Below are positions 1-9,792 of a stretch of DNA of 64,000 bases, piece by piece. A model generated the notes under the pieces. That model saw only the letters and a list, made by a program, of their open reading frames with translations, made no database searches and was not told the origin of the DNA. The stretch covers positions 158,603-222,602 of the forward strand of contig NZ_JAINDZ010000002.1 in assembly GCF_019802345.1 (NCBI RefSeq), given 5' to 3'. Both the position numbers and the translations under genes were made by a program. The DNA is from Methylosinus sp. Sm6 (GTDB lineage Bacteria; Pseudomonadota; Alphaproteobacteria; Rhizobiales; Beijerinckiaceae). Each line of letters starts with the position of its first letter. Within the stretch, counting starts at the first letter, position 1.

Positions 1-1313
1 TCAGGCAATGGCTTGATGCCGTCTTCCTCCTCAGGCTCGGCGTCCCCGTCCTCGACCTTTCCGCCGACCGTAATAATGGCGACACGCGATGCAGGATCGT
101 CACAGACGCCTGCGTGCTTTACATCGCCCTTTACGTCGCATGCTTCGTCCTCGCGTCGGATGTAGCCGCGTTCGATCTTGACGTCGCCGTCATTATCGAC
201 GCTGAGAAAAGCGCCCGCCCGCACGACATCGGCGGGATCGTAGACGGCGGGACGCTCATCGAAGGCTTCGATCGCTTTCTCGACCTCCGCCATGCGGGCG
301 TCGACCTCGTCCGGCACGTCCTCGCCGTCAGGGCATGAATCCGCAAGCTGTTCGAATTCCTCCTGAAGCGCATGATAGGTCTGCTGCTCCTCATCGGTCA
401 GTTCGGGCTCTTTGCCGATGATGCGACGCAGCCGCGACGTGTGCCCATACGGAAAATCGACAGCGGCTTCGATCCATTTCCAGCCCTCGGCGTGAAGAGT
501 CTCGGCTTCCTGACGGAGTTTGTCGGCGACGAGCCGATCGAGCAGCGCTGAATCCTGAAGCCAGCCTTCGCCATCTTCGTCGAAGAGATCGTGAACGACG
601 GCGCCGCCAGAGGATTCGTATAACGCGAGTCCTACGAATAGTGCGCGCTTGTCCGATGTGTGAACGGCACCTTCTGTCAATTGCTGCCGGATAAGGTGCG
701 GCGACTTATTGTAGGAGAGCGTCGCCCACACGCGTTCCTGCCGCGCATGGTCGTCCGTCACAGTGAACGCCATGAGCTGTTCGAGCGTCATCTCGTCCTC
801 GGCGTAAAGCTCCAACAGTTTCGGCGAGACGGATGCGAGCTTGAGACGTTGCCGCACGACCGTCGCGCTGACGAAGAACCGGGTGGCGATTTCTTCCTCG
901 CCGAGACCTTGTTCGCGCAACGTTTGAAAGGCGCGGAACTGATCGAGCGGATGCAACGCCACGCGCTGCACGTTCTCGGCCAGCGAGTCTTCCTCGGCGA
1001 TACCGTCGGTGCGGATGATGCAGGGAATCGCCTGTGTCTTGCCGAGCCGCTTCTGCTTGACCAGCGATTGCAGGGCGCGGTAGCGGCGGCCTCCTGCGGG
1101 TATTTCATACATCCCGGTCGGCTCGCCGTCGGCGCCGCGAACCGGCCGCACGCTGAGGCTCTGAAGGAGCCCACGGCGTGCGATGTCCTCGGCCAGCTCC
1201 TCGACCGAAATTCCGGCCTTCACCTTCCGGACGTTCGCCTGGGAGAGAATAAGCTTGTTGAAGGGGATGTCCTGGGCCTGGTTCAGGACGATTTTCGTTT
1301 GAGCGCTTGTCAT
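1..1313 (-). CDS. ParB/RepB/Spo0J-family partition protein, 3' end beyond window
   Basis: The frame is open from an ATG at 1313 to base 1 without a stop, giving at least 437 residues. An AGGAG ribosome site lies 7 bases before the ATG. The N-terminal part reads as a ParB nuclease-like domain (PFNKLILSQANVRK, then the box EIPAGGRRYRAL near residue 75, then LAENVQR near 115). A helix-turn-helix region follows (GEEEIATRFFVSATVVRQRL). The rest is acidic and typical of the long ParB-like proteins on rhizobial plasmids and integrated elements. Such proteins bind centromere-like sites or act as nucleases or CTPases on DNA. No ParA is visible; it could lie outside the window. The gene shares strand with the defence operon but sits 142 bases behind it, so co-transcription is possible but unproven. 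Confidence 0.85.
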   Translation of the reverse strand, partial: MTSAQTKIVLNQAQDIPFNKLILSQANVRKVKAGISVEELAEDIARRGLLQSLSVRPVRGADGEPTGMYEIPAGGRRYRALQSLVKQKRLGKTQAIPCIIRTDGIAEEDSLAENVQRVALHPLDQFRAFQTLREQGLGEEEIATRFFVSATVVRQRLKLASVSPKLLELYAEDEMTLEQLMAFTVTDDHARQERVWATLSYNKSPHLIRQQLTEGAVHTSDKRALFVGLALYESSGGAVVHDLFDEDGEGWLQDSALLDRLVADKLRQEAETLHAEGWKWIEAAVDFPYGHTSRLRRIIGKEPELTDEEQQTYHALQEEFEQLADSCPDGEDVPDEVDARMAEVEKAIEAFDERPAVYDPADVVRAGAFLSVDNDGDVKIERGYIRREDEACDVKGDVKHAGVCDDPASRVAIITVGGKVEDGDAEPEEEDGIKPLP

Positions 1314-1455
1314 AAGAGGTCTCCTCGACGGGCCAGCCGAAAGACTCTCTCTCGACCTTCAACCCTGTCATCGAGACGCCTTCACCCTCTTACTCTTTTG
1401 GACCGCCACCTTCGGCCACGAAAACTCCCCAAATATTGCGTTGCCGTTCGTCGGT

Positions 1456-3516
1456 TCAGTCGCTTCCTGCCTCCTCAGCAAGATTTGGATTTTCTGTGTC
1501 GTCGTTAATCCCCCAAGCTTCCAGAACTCCAGTAAGAGGAAACCGCTCGTTCTTGATCCAATCTGCATACGGCGCAGCCGTCGTGCTCCACGGCTGTTGC
1601 TTCGGAATTTTGATCTGTACTCGCGACGGGACGTGAACGGCACTGCCAAACACGATGGCTTCACCGGAAGCCAGTACTGTAACCTGATCGAGCAGACGTT
1701 GCGCTTGTCTTGGAATGATGCGCTTAAAATGGTCGATGTCGTCGGGGTTTTGGAGTCGATGAGAGAAAAAGTTTGCGCATTGACTGATTATCGTCGGGCT
1801 TATTTCGCTTGGCCGCTGGCTGGCGACAATGAGGGACAAGCCGAACTTGCGCCCTTCCTTTGCCACCCGCTCAAACGCTTTTCTGGAAAGAGCTTGACCG
1901 CGATCCTCGCTTTGGCGGGAAGGTCGGGCATAATTGTGCGCCTCCTCCAATACGAGAACCCATGGGTTCGAATAACGCTGGCTTGCCTGCAACTTCTCCC
2001 TTGCTTCGAGCAAAATCCTGCCAATTGTCGAACAGATGAACGGCAAAGCCTCGTGCGAGAGCATAGACAGATCAAAAACAGTGATCTTCGAGGCTCCGGT
2101 TTCAAAGCCAAGGCTCCTGAACCATTTTCCCGTGCTGGTGATGCCCAACTCGTCGAAATTCGTGAAAACAGACCAGCGCCGGTCGGCCAGTCGTGTCTTT
2201 AACCGCATGCGCAGAGTCGTTAGATGCTGATCGATCTGTGAAGCCTCCTCCTGAGACGCTGCCGCTGCAAGAGTTGCCGTATTTCGAAGGGCGGCTGTCG
2301 AGAAATAAGTCGGTGTATCGCCGCTTCTGATTGATTCCGAAGAGGCTGGTGCCGTCGCAATCTTGTCCTCAACAGCGGCGATCAGCGGGACCAGCGCAGC
2401 ATTGATCGCAACGCCGTTATCCACCGGTTCACCATAGAAGTTCTTGTATTCTTGTCCGGTCTTCACGAGATAAGGGGCAATCGTCGCCTTAAGCGGGCCG
2501 ACGTCCAGATCGCTCCCTGAAAGGTAATTTTCGATAGCGAGGTAAATTGCCCTCGCTTGATTCTTCTTAAGGGCATTTAGCGGATACATCTGTTGGATCG
2601 AGGCCAACGCCTCCGCCATGAAGTCGGCCTCGACCTTGGCTTCGCCAGCGGATTTTCCCTTAAGAAAGGCCCACCACGCCTTTAGTACCGGTTGCTGTGT
2701 CTGTTCGGACGCACTGAGCCACTCGCAAATTTCCTCCGAGTTCATCAGCCAGATCGGGACCGACAGCTTCTTGCCATTGACGTAGGCCTGATTTGGTTCT
2801 GGCGTATATGTCCGATGCTCCTCCGACAGGAATGCGTTGGCATATTCGCCATTGATGTCGAGGATGAAAATGTGGGGATCGCGTGCCCCCGCAGCGTTTA
2901 CTTTTTCATTTTCGAGCACGCCGCGTAGAAGGCTGGCGACGGTATAAGACTTGCCGGACCCTGTGTTACCGACAATCGCAAGCGGGCGCGAGAAGAGGTC
3001 ATTAAACGAGGCTTTGACTCGCGTGTTTTCGTCGCCGGTCTGATGACCAAGCTCCAGGGCAAAATCGAAGTCGCCGTCCGTCCAGCCCTGAGGGCGGTTG
3101 CGTTTTGGAGGCTGGCCAAAAACGCAGGATAGTATCTCCGGGTTGGCGACCTCTGCAGGGGTGTCCAGTGTGGGCAGCATCGTGATTCCGGCATCGAATA
3201 TCCATTGGCTCCTGCCCACCTGCCGGATGGTTCCAAGCAATTGCACGGACGCAATTCGCCGTGGTTTCGTCAACTCAAGAGATAGTTCGTCGTCCTGAGT
3301 AGGATCGTAGCTCTCGCGGGCTTCAAGATCCGAGAGGTTGCCGATGGCATGGGACCCGGCACCAAGGTCAAATGTTAAGAAGGAGTTGATGGCGACGGCC
3401 CGTTGGACGCCGTCCAGTGTTGCCCGCGATGAAGATTTGGCGTCCGGGGCAAGTTCGACCTTCAGGCGAAAGCCGCTGACGGAAACAACGTGCCCGATGA
3501 CGCGCGACTGCTCCAT
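1456..3516 (-). CDS. HerA-like hexameric ATPase/helicase (DUF87), partner of SIR2
   Basis: This is a 686-residue HerA/FtsK-superfamily ATPase. An N-terminal beta-barrel-like region precedes the Walker A motif GNTGSGKSYT near residue 180. The Walker B motif VLVLEEAHNY lies near 523, and VASQRPSEIS follows as the sensor segment. HerA proteins pump or unwind DNA as hexamers. When paired with SIR2 they form a known two-gene anti-phage system in which HerA assembles the SIR2 subunits. The ATG at 3516 overlaps the SIR2 stop by one base (TGATG), so translation is coupled. A TTG one codon upstream is also possible. It is the last gene of the defence operon, and no hairpin terminator is obvious after it. 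Confidence 0.9.
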   Translation of the reverse strand: MEQSRVIGHVVSVSGFRLKVELAPDAKSSSRATLDGVQRAVAINSFLTFDLGAGSHAIGNLSDLEARESYDPTQDDELSLELTKPRRIASVQLLGTIRQVGRSQWIFDAGITMLPTLDTPAEVANPEILSCVFGQPPKRNRPQGWTDGDFDFALELGHQTGDENTRVKASFNDLFSRPLAIVGNTGSGKSYTVASLLRGVLENEKVNAAGARDPHIFILDINGEYANAFLSEEHRTYTPEPNQAYVNGKKLSVPIWLMNSEEICEWLSASEQTQQPVLKAWWAFLKGKSAGEAKVEADFMAEALASIQQMYPLNALKKNQARAIYLAIENYLSGSDLDVGPLKATIAPYLVKTGQEYKNFYGEPVDNGVAINAALVPLIAAVEDKIATAPASSESIRSGDTPTYFSTAALRNTATLAAAASQEEASQIDQHLTTLRMRLKTRLADRRWSVFTNFDELGITSTGKWFRSLGFETGASKITVFDLSMLSHEALPFICSTIGRILLEAREKLQASQRYSNPWVLVLEEAHNYARPSRQSEDRGQALSRKAFERVAKEGRKFGLSLIVASQRPSEISPTIISQCANFFSHRLQNPDDIDHFKRIIPRQAQRLLDQVTVLASGEAIVFGSAVHVPSRVQIKIPKQQPWSTTAAPYADWIKNERFPLTGVLEAWGINDDTENPNLAEEAGSD

Positions 3517-4886
3517 CAAGCCTCCACCGGCCCGTCTTTGGCCTTCTTGAGCTGATCTTCGAAAGCCCGTAGGCGCTTATAGTCGTCAAGCCACTTCACA
3601 TCGGGCATGACGTTTTGCGCGAAGTCGGCGAAGGTCGCGAGCTTGTAGGAGCATCCACGACCAGCTTCGACTCGCTCTGAAAGGACGAACGCTCGCTGAC
3701 CGAGGCTCTGATATCTCTTCACTCGTTCGATGATGGGAGCCGATGGATTCGGTTCGACAATCAGCATGACCAACGAAGGATTCATCAGAGCGGTTTCAAT
3801 GATGCGCGTGACGTGGTCGTCACCAAATCCGTACCCCGCGACAATCAAGAAGGTCTGCGGTTGATTCAAACGGGCGTGGAAGAGCCGGAACAAGTGAGCA
3901 TACGGCATGTCCAGAGTTTGCGTAAACTTCTGGCAGGTCGGTAATATACCGAATGACTCGATGGTGTCGAACTCCGCGCTGACAAGCATTGCGGCCTTAC
4001 CTTTGGGCTCCGCAGCACGATAGGCTTGGGCAAAGGCTAAATCCTGGTGCTGCGCCCTGAAGCGATCCGCCTCGTCCATTCGCCAGTGGATCGAGCCGTG
4101 CAACTTGTAGAACTGAAGAAACTTATCGAAGCGGCGCACCCGCCCTTCGGCGACATCTCCCGGATAGTATACATCAAGACCATACACGGCGGGATCGAAA
4201 CGAGAGTTGGCTTTCCCAGAAAATCCATCGAAATATTGAATGCCTAACTCTTCCATAGCCTGCTCGAAAAGCGTGTCATAGTTGAGCGTGAAAAGGTGAG
4301 TTCGCCCGAGCGTAGCATCTCGTGCAATAAGCTTTGCAAGAAACGGAATGTGGCCTGACGATTCCCCTGCGGTATTGGCGCCAGATAGTTCGCCACGATC
4401 TAACTCAAGTGCGCATTCGGCAAATATTGCTTTTTCGATAAGCCGTCGAAGCTCCTTCTCGCCGGTAGCAGTGAGCAAAACATCATCTTTCCAATAAACG
4501 GCTTTAATGGGTGATTTATTGCTGCTTGATAAGCTGGATGCATTAAAGACATAGCCAAGCCACTCTTCGAAATTGCCCGAGCCGAAATGATTGGTCTTTT
4601 TCCAGGCAATAACGGCTTTGGCTTCGTCAGTTAGTGGACAGCTTTCGACCGCTTCAAGAACCAAGCATTCAAGATTATTTACACTTGGCCCCGTCATCAG
4701 TCGGCCACCGGCCCCCACGGAACATCCCGCAGCGGTGAGGACAACCACGTTCTCCATCCGCAGCCAGTCGGCGAGCAGCGCCTGAATGCGTCGCAGGCCA
4801 TCTTCCTTGCTTTTACCAGCAAGGAGATCTGCGCTCTCTCCCGCCGATACAGGGGAGATCAACTGGTACGGACACAGCTCGATCAA
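3516..4886 (-). CDS. SIR2-like NAD-degrading domain protein
   Basis: The 456-residue protein has the SIR2 nucleotide-binding motif LTAAGCSVGAGG near residue 50, TLNYDTLFEQA near 202, the catalytic-His segment KLHGSIHW near 260, and the C-terminal strand GYGFGDDH near 352. Bacterial defence SIR2 proteins hydrolyse NAD when phage is sensed. I infer that role here because the next gene is HerA. The first Gly of the usual GAG triplet is Ala, which may or may not alter NAD binding. The start is a TTG that overlaps the Res stop by four bases (TTGA). A strong GGAGG lies seven bases upstream of it, and the frame is well formed from there. A later ATG would remove 43 conserved-looking residues. Confidence 0.88.
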   Translation of the reverse strand: MIELCPYQLISPVSAGESADLLAGKSKEDGLRRIQALLADWLRMENVVVLTAAGCSVGAGGRLMTGPSVNNLECLVLEAVESCPLTDEAKAVIAWKKTNHFGSGNFEEWLGYVFNASSLSSSNKSPIKAVYWKDDVLLTATGEKELRRLIEKAIFAECALELDRGELSGANTAGESSGHIPFLAKLIARDATLGRTHLFTLNYDTLFEQAMEELGIQYFDGFSGKANSRFDPAVYGLDVYYPGDVAEGRVRRFDKFLQFYKLHGSIHWRMDEADRFRAQHQDLAFAQAYRAAEPKGKAAMLVSAEFDTIESFGILPTCQKFTQTLDMPYAHLFRLFHARLNQPQTFLIVAGYGFGDDHVTRIIETALMNPSLVMLIVEPNPSAPIIERVKRYQSLGQRAFVLSERVEAGRGCSYKLATFADFAQNVMPDVKWLDDYKRLRAFEDQLKKAKDGPVEA

Positions 4887-7831
4887 AATATCACCTCCGC
4901 TAACGAAGTGACGACACTGAAATCCACCCCGATTGTTTCAAAATGCCTGCGACCACAGGCGATTTTCTGGTTTTCTTTCGTGCGCCGTTCCTCCGAATCC
5001 AGCGTGCTTTTGGTCTCACGCACGAAATAGAGCTTCTCTTCACGCTCGGTGACGAAGGCCCAATCGGGATTGTACGAACCGATGGGTGTGTCGATCTTGA
5101 ACCATGATGGAAGCTTGACGAAGAGCTTGACCGCTTCGTTGTGGTCCAGATCGCGAGCAAATTGCTTCTCGACCTCGGATTCGTATTCGATGGCGTCGAA
5201 CAGAGATTTTTCCCGGTTCTGCACCTCGTAGAGGTTACTCAAATACCGGATAATTCCTTCTTCGGCGTCTTGTTCGATACGGCTTTGCTCCCAGTAGGCC
5301 CCGGCCACTTTCTCATATTTGATACCTTCCAGCATCAGGTCGTGCAGCGCACGCGAAATTTCCTTCGCGACCGCCGCCATGAATGCCTGCGGATTGATCT
5401 TGAACTCAGGCAACCGCCCGGAGCGCTTCAATACCTCGGCGAGTGTGTGCCGAGTCAGCTCGGTTTCCTTCTGTAAGAAGGCGAGAATGTCGGGCAGCAC
5501 CCTGACTGGTTCCGCGTCACGCATGCGCGTGGCAATCTGCTTGTCCGCCGACACGCCCGCGTCGGTAATATCCACCTCGGCCACAGTGGTTGCGATGCGC
5601 GGCGCCTTGATCGGCTCGATCTGCCTTATGCGAGCCAGTGCGCGGTCGATCAGGTCGGCGGTGTTAAAAGTCACGCGGTAGCGCGTGCGAGGTTTGATCT
5701 TCTCCCAAAGTTTCTGGAAATCCTCGCTCAATTGGACTTCCTTGCGGAATTTCACCTCTCGCCGATCCCGGGCGTTGACGATACGGTTCTTGAAGACCTT
5801 ACTGTTGATCGCGTCCGTGATCGCGGCGCGAAGGTCTTCGTAGCCCTTGGGCACTTTCAGCTCGAAGTGCGGGTTCTTTGGGTCGAACTTATCCAGAATG
5901 TCACCATCGGCGCTGATGTATTCGCCCGCGACGAGGCTGGCCCATATCTTCCTCGACTCGTCCTGCCCGATCTCGGCTTCGGTTCCGTCCTCGGCGCGTC
6001 GAACGAGCTTGGCAAAAGCGATCTTTTCGATCTTGCCGAAGCGAATGCCGAAATCCTCCTCGAATTCGGTCTGGAGTGATCGTGCGAACTCTTCATAAGA
6101 CTCGTTGGCTATGACGGTCAGGCGGTTGACGGTTTCATCATGCACGCGCTCCCCCGCCGCGTTGACAGGCAGGCGCAGGCCGCGCCCGATCTCCTGCCGC
6201 TTCTTGTCGGCGGACTGGGTCTCATTGAGGGTGCAAATCTGGAAGACGTTTGGATTGTCCCACCCCTCCCGCAATGCGGAATGGGAGAAGATGAAGCGCA
6301 GGGCCACGGCGGGGTCGAGCAGCCGCTCCTTGTCCCGCATGATGAGGTTGTAGGTATTCTCGTCGTCGGCGGTATTGCCACGCGTGTCCTTGGCGTGGCC
6401 CTGCTTATCCTGCGAGAAATAGCCGTTGTGAACCTCGGCAACGTCAAAGAGGATCAAGTCTTTGTAAATCGGCTTGGCGGTCAGCTCACGATAGGCTTCC
6501 TCGAACCATTGGCCGATCTTGCCCAGGCTGGTGGTACCGCCCTCGTTGTAGATTCGGTAATTGGCGACGCGGTCGATGAAAAAGAGCGAGAGAACCTTGA
6601 TGCCCTTGCCCTTGAGTGCACGCTCCTTCTTGAGGTGCTGCTCTACGGTCTCATAGACCTGAGCCTTCATGATGTCGTCAGCCTGGCCTCCGGTTTCCTG
6701 TCCGAGCTCAAGGAACCGGCCCTGATTGAATTCGACATATTCCGCGCCTGGGGTGCAGTCGATGTTCTGCACGATGTAGCCGTTGCGGTACGCCTCGCGC
6801 TCACCGGACTTCACGAACAGGTCGTCGCCCTGCTTGACCCACATCTTGGTCGGCTTGGGTCCAGACTTGCCTTCCTTGTGAATCTCGACGCGGGCGCGGA
6901 TGCCGTTGGTGTTGTCCGTGGCGATCAGCTTGACATAAGCATCGTTGAAGTTGTCGTCGGAGCGGACCGACGCGACCTCGATCCGCTTCACGAGGCGCAG
7001 GTCGTAGGCCCGAATAGGATCGAGCTTGTAGACGAGGTTGTAGGGGTTCTTGTGCGTTGCGCTGTAGCGCAGCGTCACCATCGGGTTGAGATTGCCGATG
7101 GCCTTGCGCGATTTTTCGGTCGTATCGACGCTCTGCGGCTCGTCGATGATGACGATGGGGCTGGCGGCCTGAATGAACTCGATGGGCCGCCGCCCGGACA
7201 TGCGGTCGTTCTCGCGGTTGATGACGTTGAGCTTCTTCAGCTCGTCCTCCGTCATGTCCGCTAAATCCTTGTCGGCCACATCCTTCTGGAAAGATTGGAT
7301 GTTGATGACCATGATCTGAATCTGGTTGCTGGTGGCGAACTGGCGCACCTTGCCGAGGCGCTTGCTGTCGTAAACGAAGTGGTCGAACGGCGCTTTGTCG
7401 TAGAGTGTCTGGAAATGCTCCTTCATCATGTCGATGCTTTTGAGCACGCCCTCGCGGATGGCGACGCTCGGCACGACGATGATGAATTTTTTGAAGCCGT
7501 AGGTCTTGTTCAGTTCGAAAATGCTGCGCAGGTACACATACGTCTTGCCGGTGCCGGTTTCCATTTCGACGGAGAACTCGCGCCCTGCAAATGCCGCGAC
7601 CTTCTCGATCCCGTTGGTTTCCTGAAGCCGGTGAACGTTCTTAAGGATTTCATCGTCCGGCAGGTTGAGTCGGTTGCCCATGCCAAGCTCGTTCTGGAAC
7701 AGCCCGCCGATCTGGATGGACTGCAATGCCATCGCACCGGTCTGCACGAAGGGCTGGCCATCGAACACGCCGACGACGGAATTGATCGCGTCTTGCTGAT
7801 ATTGAAGGGAGGGGTCGAATTTGAGCTTCAC
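4883..7831 (-). CDS. Type III restriction enzyme Res subunit (helicase-nuclease)
   Basis: The 982-residue protein is a superfamily 2 helicase with Walker A METGTGKTYVYL near residue 95, motif II IIDEPQSVD near 227 and motif VI EIGRGLRLP near 549. The C-terminus carries a PD-(D/E)xK-like signature: NPDW near 920 and RETKS near 940. Res subunits use ATP to communicate between two Mod-bound sites and then cut. I chose the GTG at 7831, which begins VKLKFDPSLQYQ. A GAGGGGG ribosome site precedes it and the family usually starts M-K-L-K-F. A TTG at 7846 overlapping the mod stop is the alternative. All core motifs look intact, so the enzyme should be active with the upstream Mod. Confidence 0.92.
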   Translation of the reverse strand: MKLKFDPSLQYQQDAINSVVGVFDGQPFVQTGAMALQSIQIGGLFQNELGMGNRLNLPDDEILKNVHRLQETNGIEKVAAFAGREFSVEMETGTGKTYVYLRSIFELNKTYGFKKFIIVVPSVAIREGVLKSIDMMKEHFQTLYDKAPFDHFVYDSKRLGKVRQFATSNQIQIMVINIQSFQKDVADKDLADMTEDELKKLNVINRENDRMSGRRPIEFIQAASPIVIIDEPQSVDTTEKSRKAIGNLNPMVTLRYSATHKNPYNLVYKLDPIRAYDLRLVKRIEVASVRSDDNFNDAYVKLIATDNTNGIRARVEIHKEGKSGPKPTKMWVKQGDDLFVKSGEREAYRNGYIVQNIDCTPGAEYVEFNQGRFLELGQETGGQADDIMKAQVYETVEQHLKKERALKGKGIKVLSLFFIDRVANYRIYNEGGTTSLGKIGQWFEEAYRELTAKPIYKDLILFDVAEVHNGYFSQDKQGHAKDTRGNTADDENTYNLIMRDKERLLDPAVALRFIFSHSALREGWDNPNVFQICTLNETQSADKKRQEIGRGLRLPVNAAGERVHDETVNRLTVIANESYEEFARSLQTEFEEDFGIRFGKIEKIAFAKLVRRAEDGTEAEIGQDESRKIWASLVAGEYISADGDILDKFDPKNPHFELKVPKGYEDLRAAITDAINSKVFKNRIVNARDRREVKFRKEVQLSEDFQKLWEKIKPRTRYRVTFNTADLIDRALARIRQIEPIKAPRIATTVAEVDITDAGVSADKQIATRMRDAEPVRVLPDILAFLQKETELTRHTLAEVLKRSGRLPEFKINPQAFMAAVAKEISRALHDLMLEGIKYEKVAGAYWEQSRIEQDAEEGIIRYLSNLYEVQNREKSLFDAIEYESEVEKQFARDLDHNEAVKLFVKLPSWFKIDTPIGSYNPDWAFVTEREEKLYFVRETKSTLDSEERRTKENQKIACGRRHFETIGVDFSVVTSLAEVIF

Positions 7832-7842
7832 GCCATGCCCCC

Positions 7843-9792
7843 TCAAACCGTCTTGAAGACGATTTCGGATTCCTCGGCCTCGGCCCGCGCCCGGAAGGTC
7901 TGAACCGCGTTCGCCTTGAGCTGGTCGTTGCCCTTGAAGCCTTCGTCCAGACAGATGACCTGCAACGGGTTTGCCTCCGCCAGAGCATCGATCAGTTCCG
8001 ACGTGATCTCCTTCTCAAGGCAAATGAGCATCGTACCGTCCTGGATAGAGAACACCTCCTTGCCCGCAAGCTTGATCGCTTTGACCTCGGTGGTCAGAGG
8101 GAAGCCGGCCTTGAGCAGCAATTCGTAGAGAACGTCTTCGCTAGTGCTGGCAGCCGAAAGGTGATCGACGTGGAACTCCAACTGTTGAGCAAGTTCGTCG
8201 GTATCGGCAGCACCGTTTCCGTTCCACAGCTTAAAATTGGAGCGGTCGAGGCTTAGCACCTTGAAGCCGAGGTCCGTGTGCCTTCTCCGCTCCAGGTCGA
8301 ACATGCCAGCCGGCTGTTCCTGCCACTTCTTGATAACCCGACGAATCCTCTCCTTGCCAATTTCCGCTATGGTACGGAAACCTGCTTTCGCAGCGTTCGA
8401 CGTTTCGTCGGTCGGCTCCGGAAGTTGCACGACGATGAACCTCCGGCTGCCGCCGTCCTCGACGTTCTGCTCGATCACCGCCTGCGCTGTGGCGCAGGAG
8501 CCTGCGAAAAAGTCCAGCACGATGTCGCCGGGGCCGTTGCAGGCGTGGTCGATCACCCTGCGGATCAGCTGAACGGGTTTGGGATTGTTGAACACCTTGC
8601 CGGGGATCAATGTGTCAAGGTCTCGCGTCCCCTCGTCGGTGTGGCCGGCATAGTCATGCGCCCAGAAGTTGACGGGTGTGAGCCCCCTTGCTTCTGAAAG
8701 GAACATCTTGATCGACGGGACGGCCGCCCTCCCGTCCGGTCCCCAGTAGAGCCGATTGTCGGCCAATAGCTCATGAAAGGCTTCTTCCGAGCGTCGCCAG
8801 GCATTTGTGGTTGGAAGCACGACGCCGCCGGTGTTCGGATTCTTGAGCGGATAGCAGAGGTTCGGACGGTCCTGCGGGGATGCAGGATTGAGGAATGAAG
8901 CGCCCTTCCAAACGCCCCGCGGATCGTTGTCGGGATTTGTATAGCGCGCATCGGCCTCCTCGGTGCGCGGCAGCAGACTGACCTCAAATGCCTCTGATTT
9001 AGCGTAGACTAATAGATGTTCAACGACAGTCGTGAAATCGACCGTGTTGTTGCTGCGCGTGTACCGCTTCTGCCAAGCAATGTCGGCCTTGAAATTCTCC
9101 TCGCCGAAAATCTGATCGCACAACTCCCGCAAGCGACTCAATTCGTGGTCGTCGATGGAGATGAAGATAACGCCGTCGTCGCGAAGAAGATTCCGCGCAA
9201 GATAGATGCGCGGGTACATCATATTGAGCCAGTTGGAATGGTATCGCCCAACCGTATCCGTGTTAGTGGAGAAGCGGCGTCCCTCGGCATCGGCCTGACT
9301 GGTGTAGGCGAGATAAGTCTCTAGTGTTTCCGCATATTTGTCTGGATAGATAAACTCTTGGCCAGTATTGTATGGCGGATCAATATAGATCAGCTTAATC
9401 TTGTCAAAGTACGCCTTCTGCAAAAGTTTCAGGACTTCCAGGTTGTCTCCCTCGATGAAGACATTGCCGGTGACCTCGAACCCCACCGAGTCGGTGCGCT
9501 TTGGTTTTAGAGTCGCTACGCTCGGCTGCTGAATGATTTTCATGCACTGGGCTTTGCCAGGCCATGACAGACCAAATCGCTCCTGGCCGGCCTCAACTCT
9601 ATCGCCCAACGCTCGCTTCAATTGCTCAAAGTCGATCTGTCCCTCGGCGAGGCACTCTGGCAGCGTCTGCGCGAGGAAATTGCGCAAGAGGGCGCGTTTG
9701 CGGTCCGCGACATCGTCGGATGTCAAAGCGAGCCTTGCCGGGCTGCCCGATTCCATGCCGGCGAGCGGCACTTCTTTATCTTCTACAATCAT
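7843..9792 (-). CDS. Type III DNA adenine methyltransferase Mod
   Basis: The 649-residue protein is a beta-class N6-adenine methyltransferase. The catalytic motif DPPYNTGQEF lies near residue 136, and the AdoMet motif DFFAGSCATAQAV lies near 425, in the order typical of type III Mod. The region between them contains the target-recognition domain. It would methylate one strand of a short asymmetric site and guide the Res subunit encoded next. The open frame extends 56 codons upstream, but the ATG at 9792 overlaps the PLD stop by one base (TGATG) and starts a normal Mod N-terminus, so I take that. The motif-I Cys replaces the commoner Gly (SGTT to SCAT). Confidence 0.92.
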   Translation of the reverse strand: MIVEDKEVPLAGMESGSPARLALTSDDVADRKRALLRNFLAQTLPECLAEGQIDFEQLKRALGDRVEAGQERFGLSWPGKAQCMKIIQQPSVATLKPKRTDSVGFEVTGNVFIEGDNLEVLKLLQKAYFDKIKLIYIDPPYNTGQEFIYPDKYAETLETYLAYTSQADAEGRRFSTNTDTVGRYHSNWLNMMYPRIYLARNLLRDDGVIFISIDDHELSRLRELCDQIFGEENFKADIAWQKRYTRSNNTVDFTTVVEHLLVYAKSEAFEVSLLPRTEEADARYTNPDNDPRGVWKGASFLNPASPQDRPNLCYPLKNPNTGGVVLPTTNAWRRSEEAFHELLADNRLYWGPDGRAAVPSIKMFLSEARGLTPVNFWAHDYAGHTDEGTRDLDTLIPGKVFNNPKPVQLIRRVIDHACNGPGDIVLDFFAGSCATAQAVIEQNVEDGGSRRFIVVQLPEPTDETSNAAKAGFRTIAEIGKERIRRVIKKWQEQPAGMFDLERRRHTDLGFKVLSLDRSNFKLWNGNGAADTDELAQQLEFHVDHLSAASTSEDVLYELLLKAGFPLTTEVKAIKLAGKEVFSIQDGTMLICLEKEITSELIDALAEANPLQVICLDEGFKGNDQLKANAVQTFRARAEAEESEIVFKTV

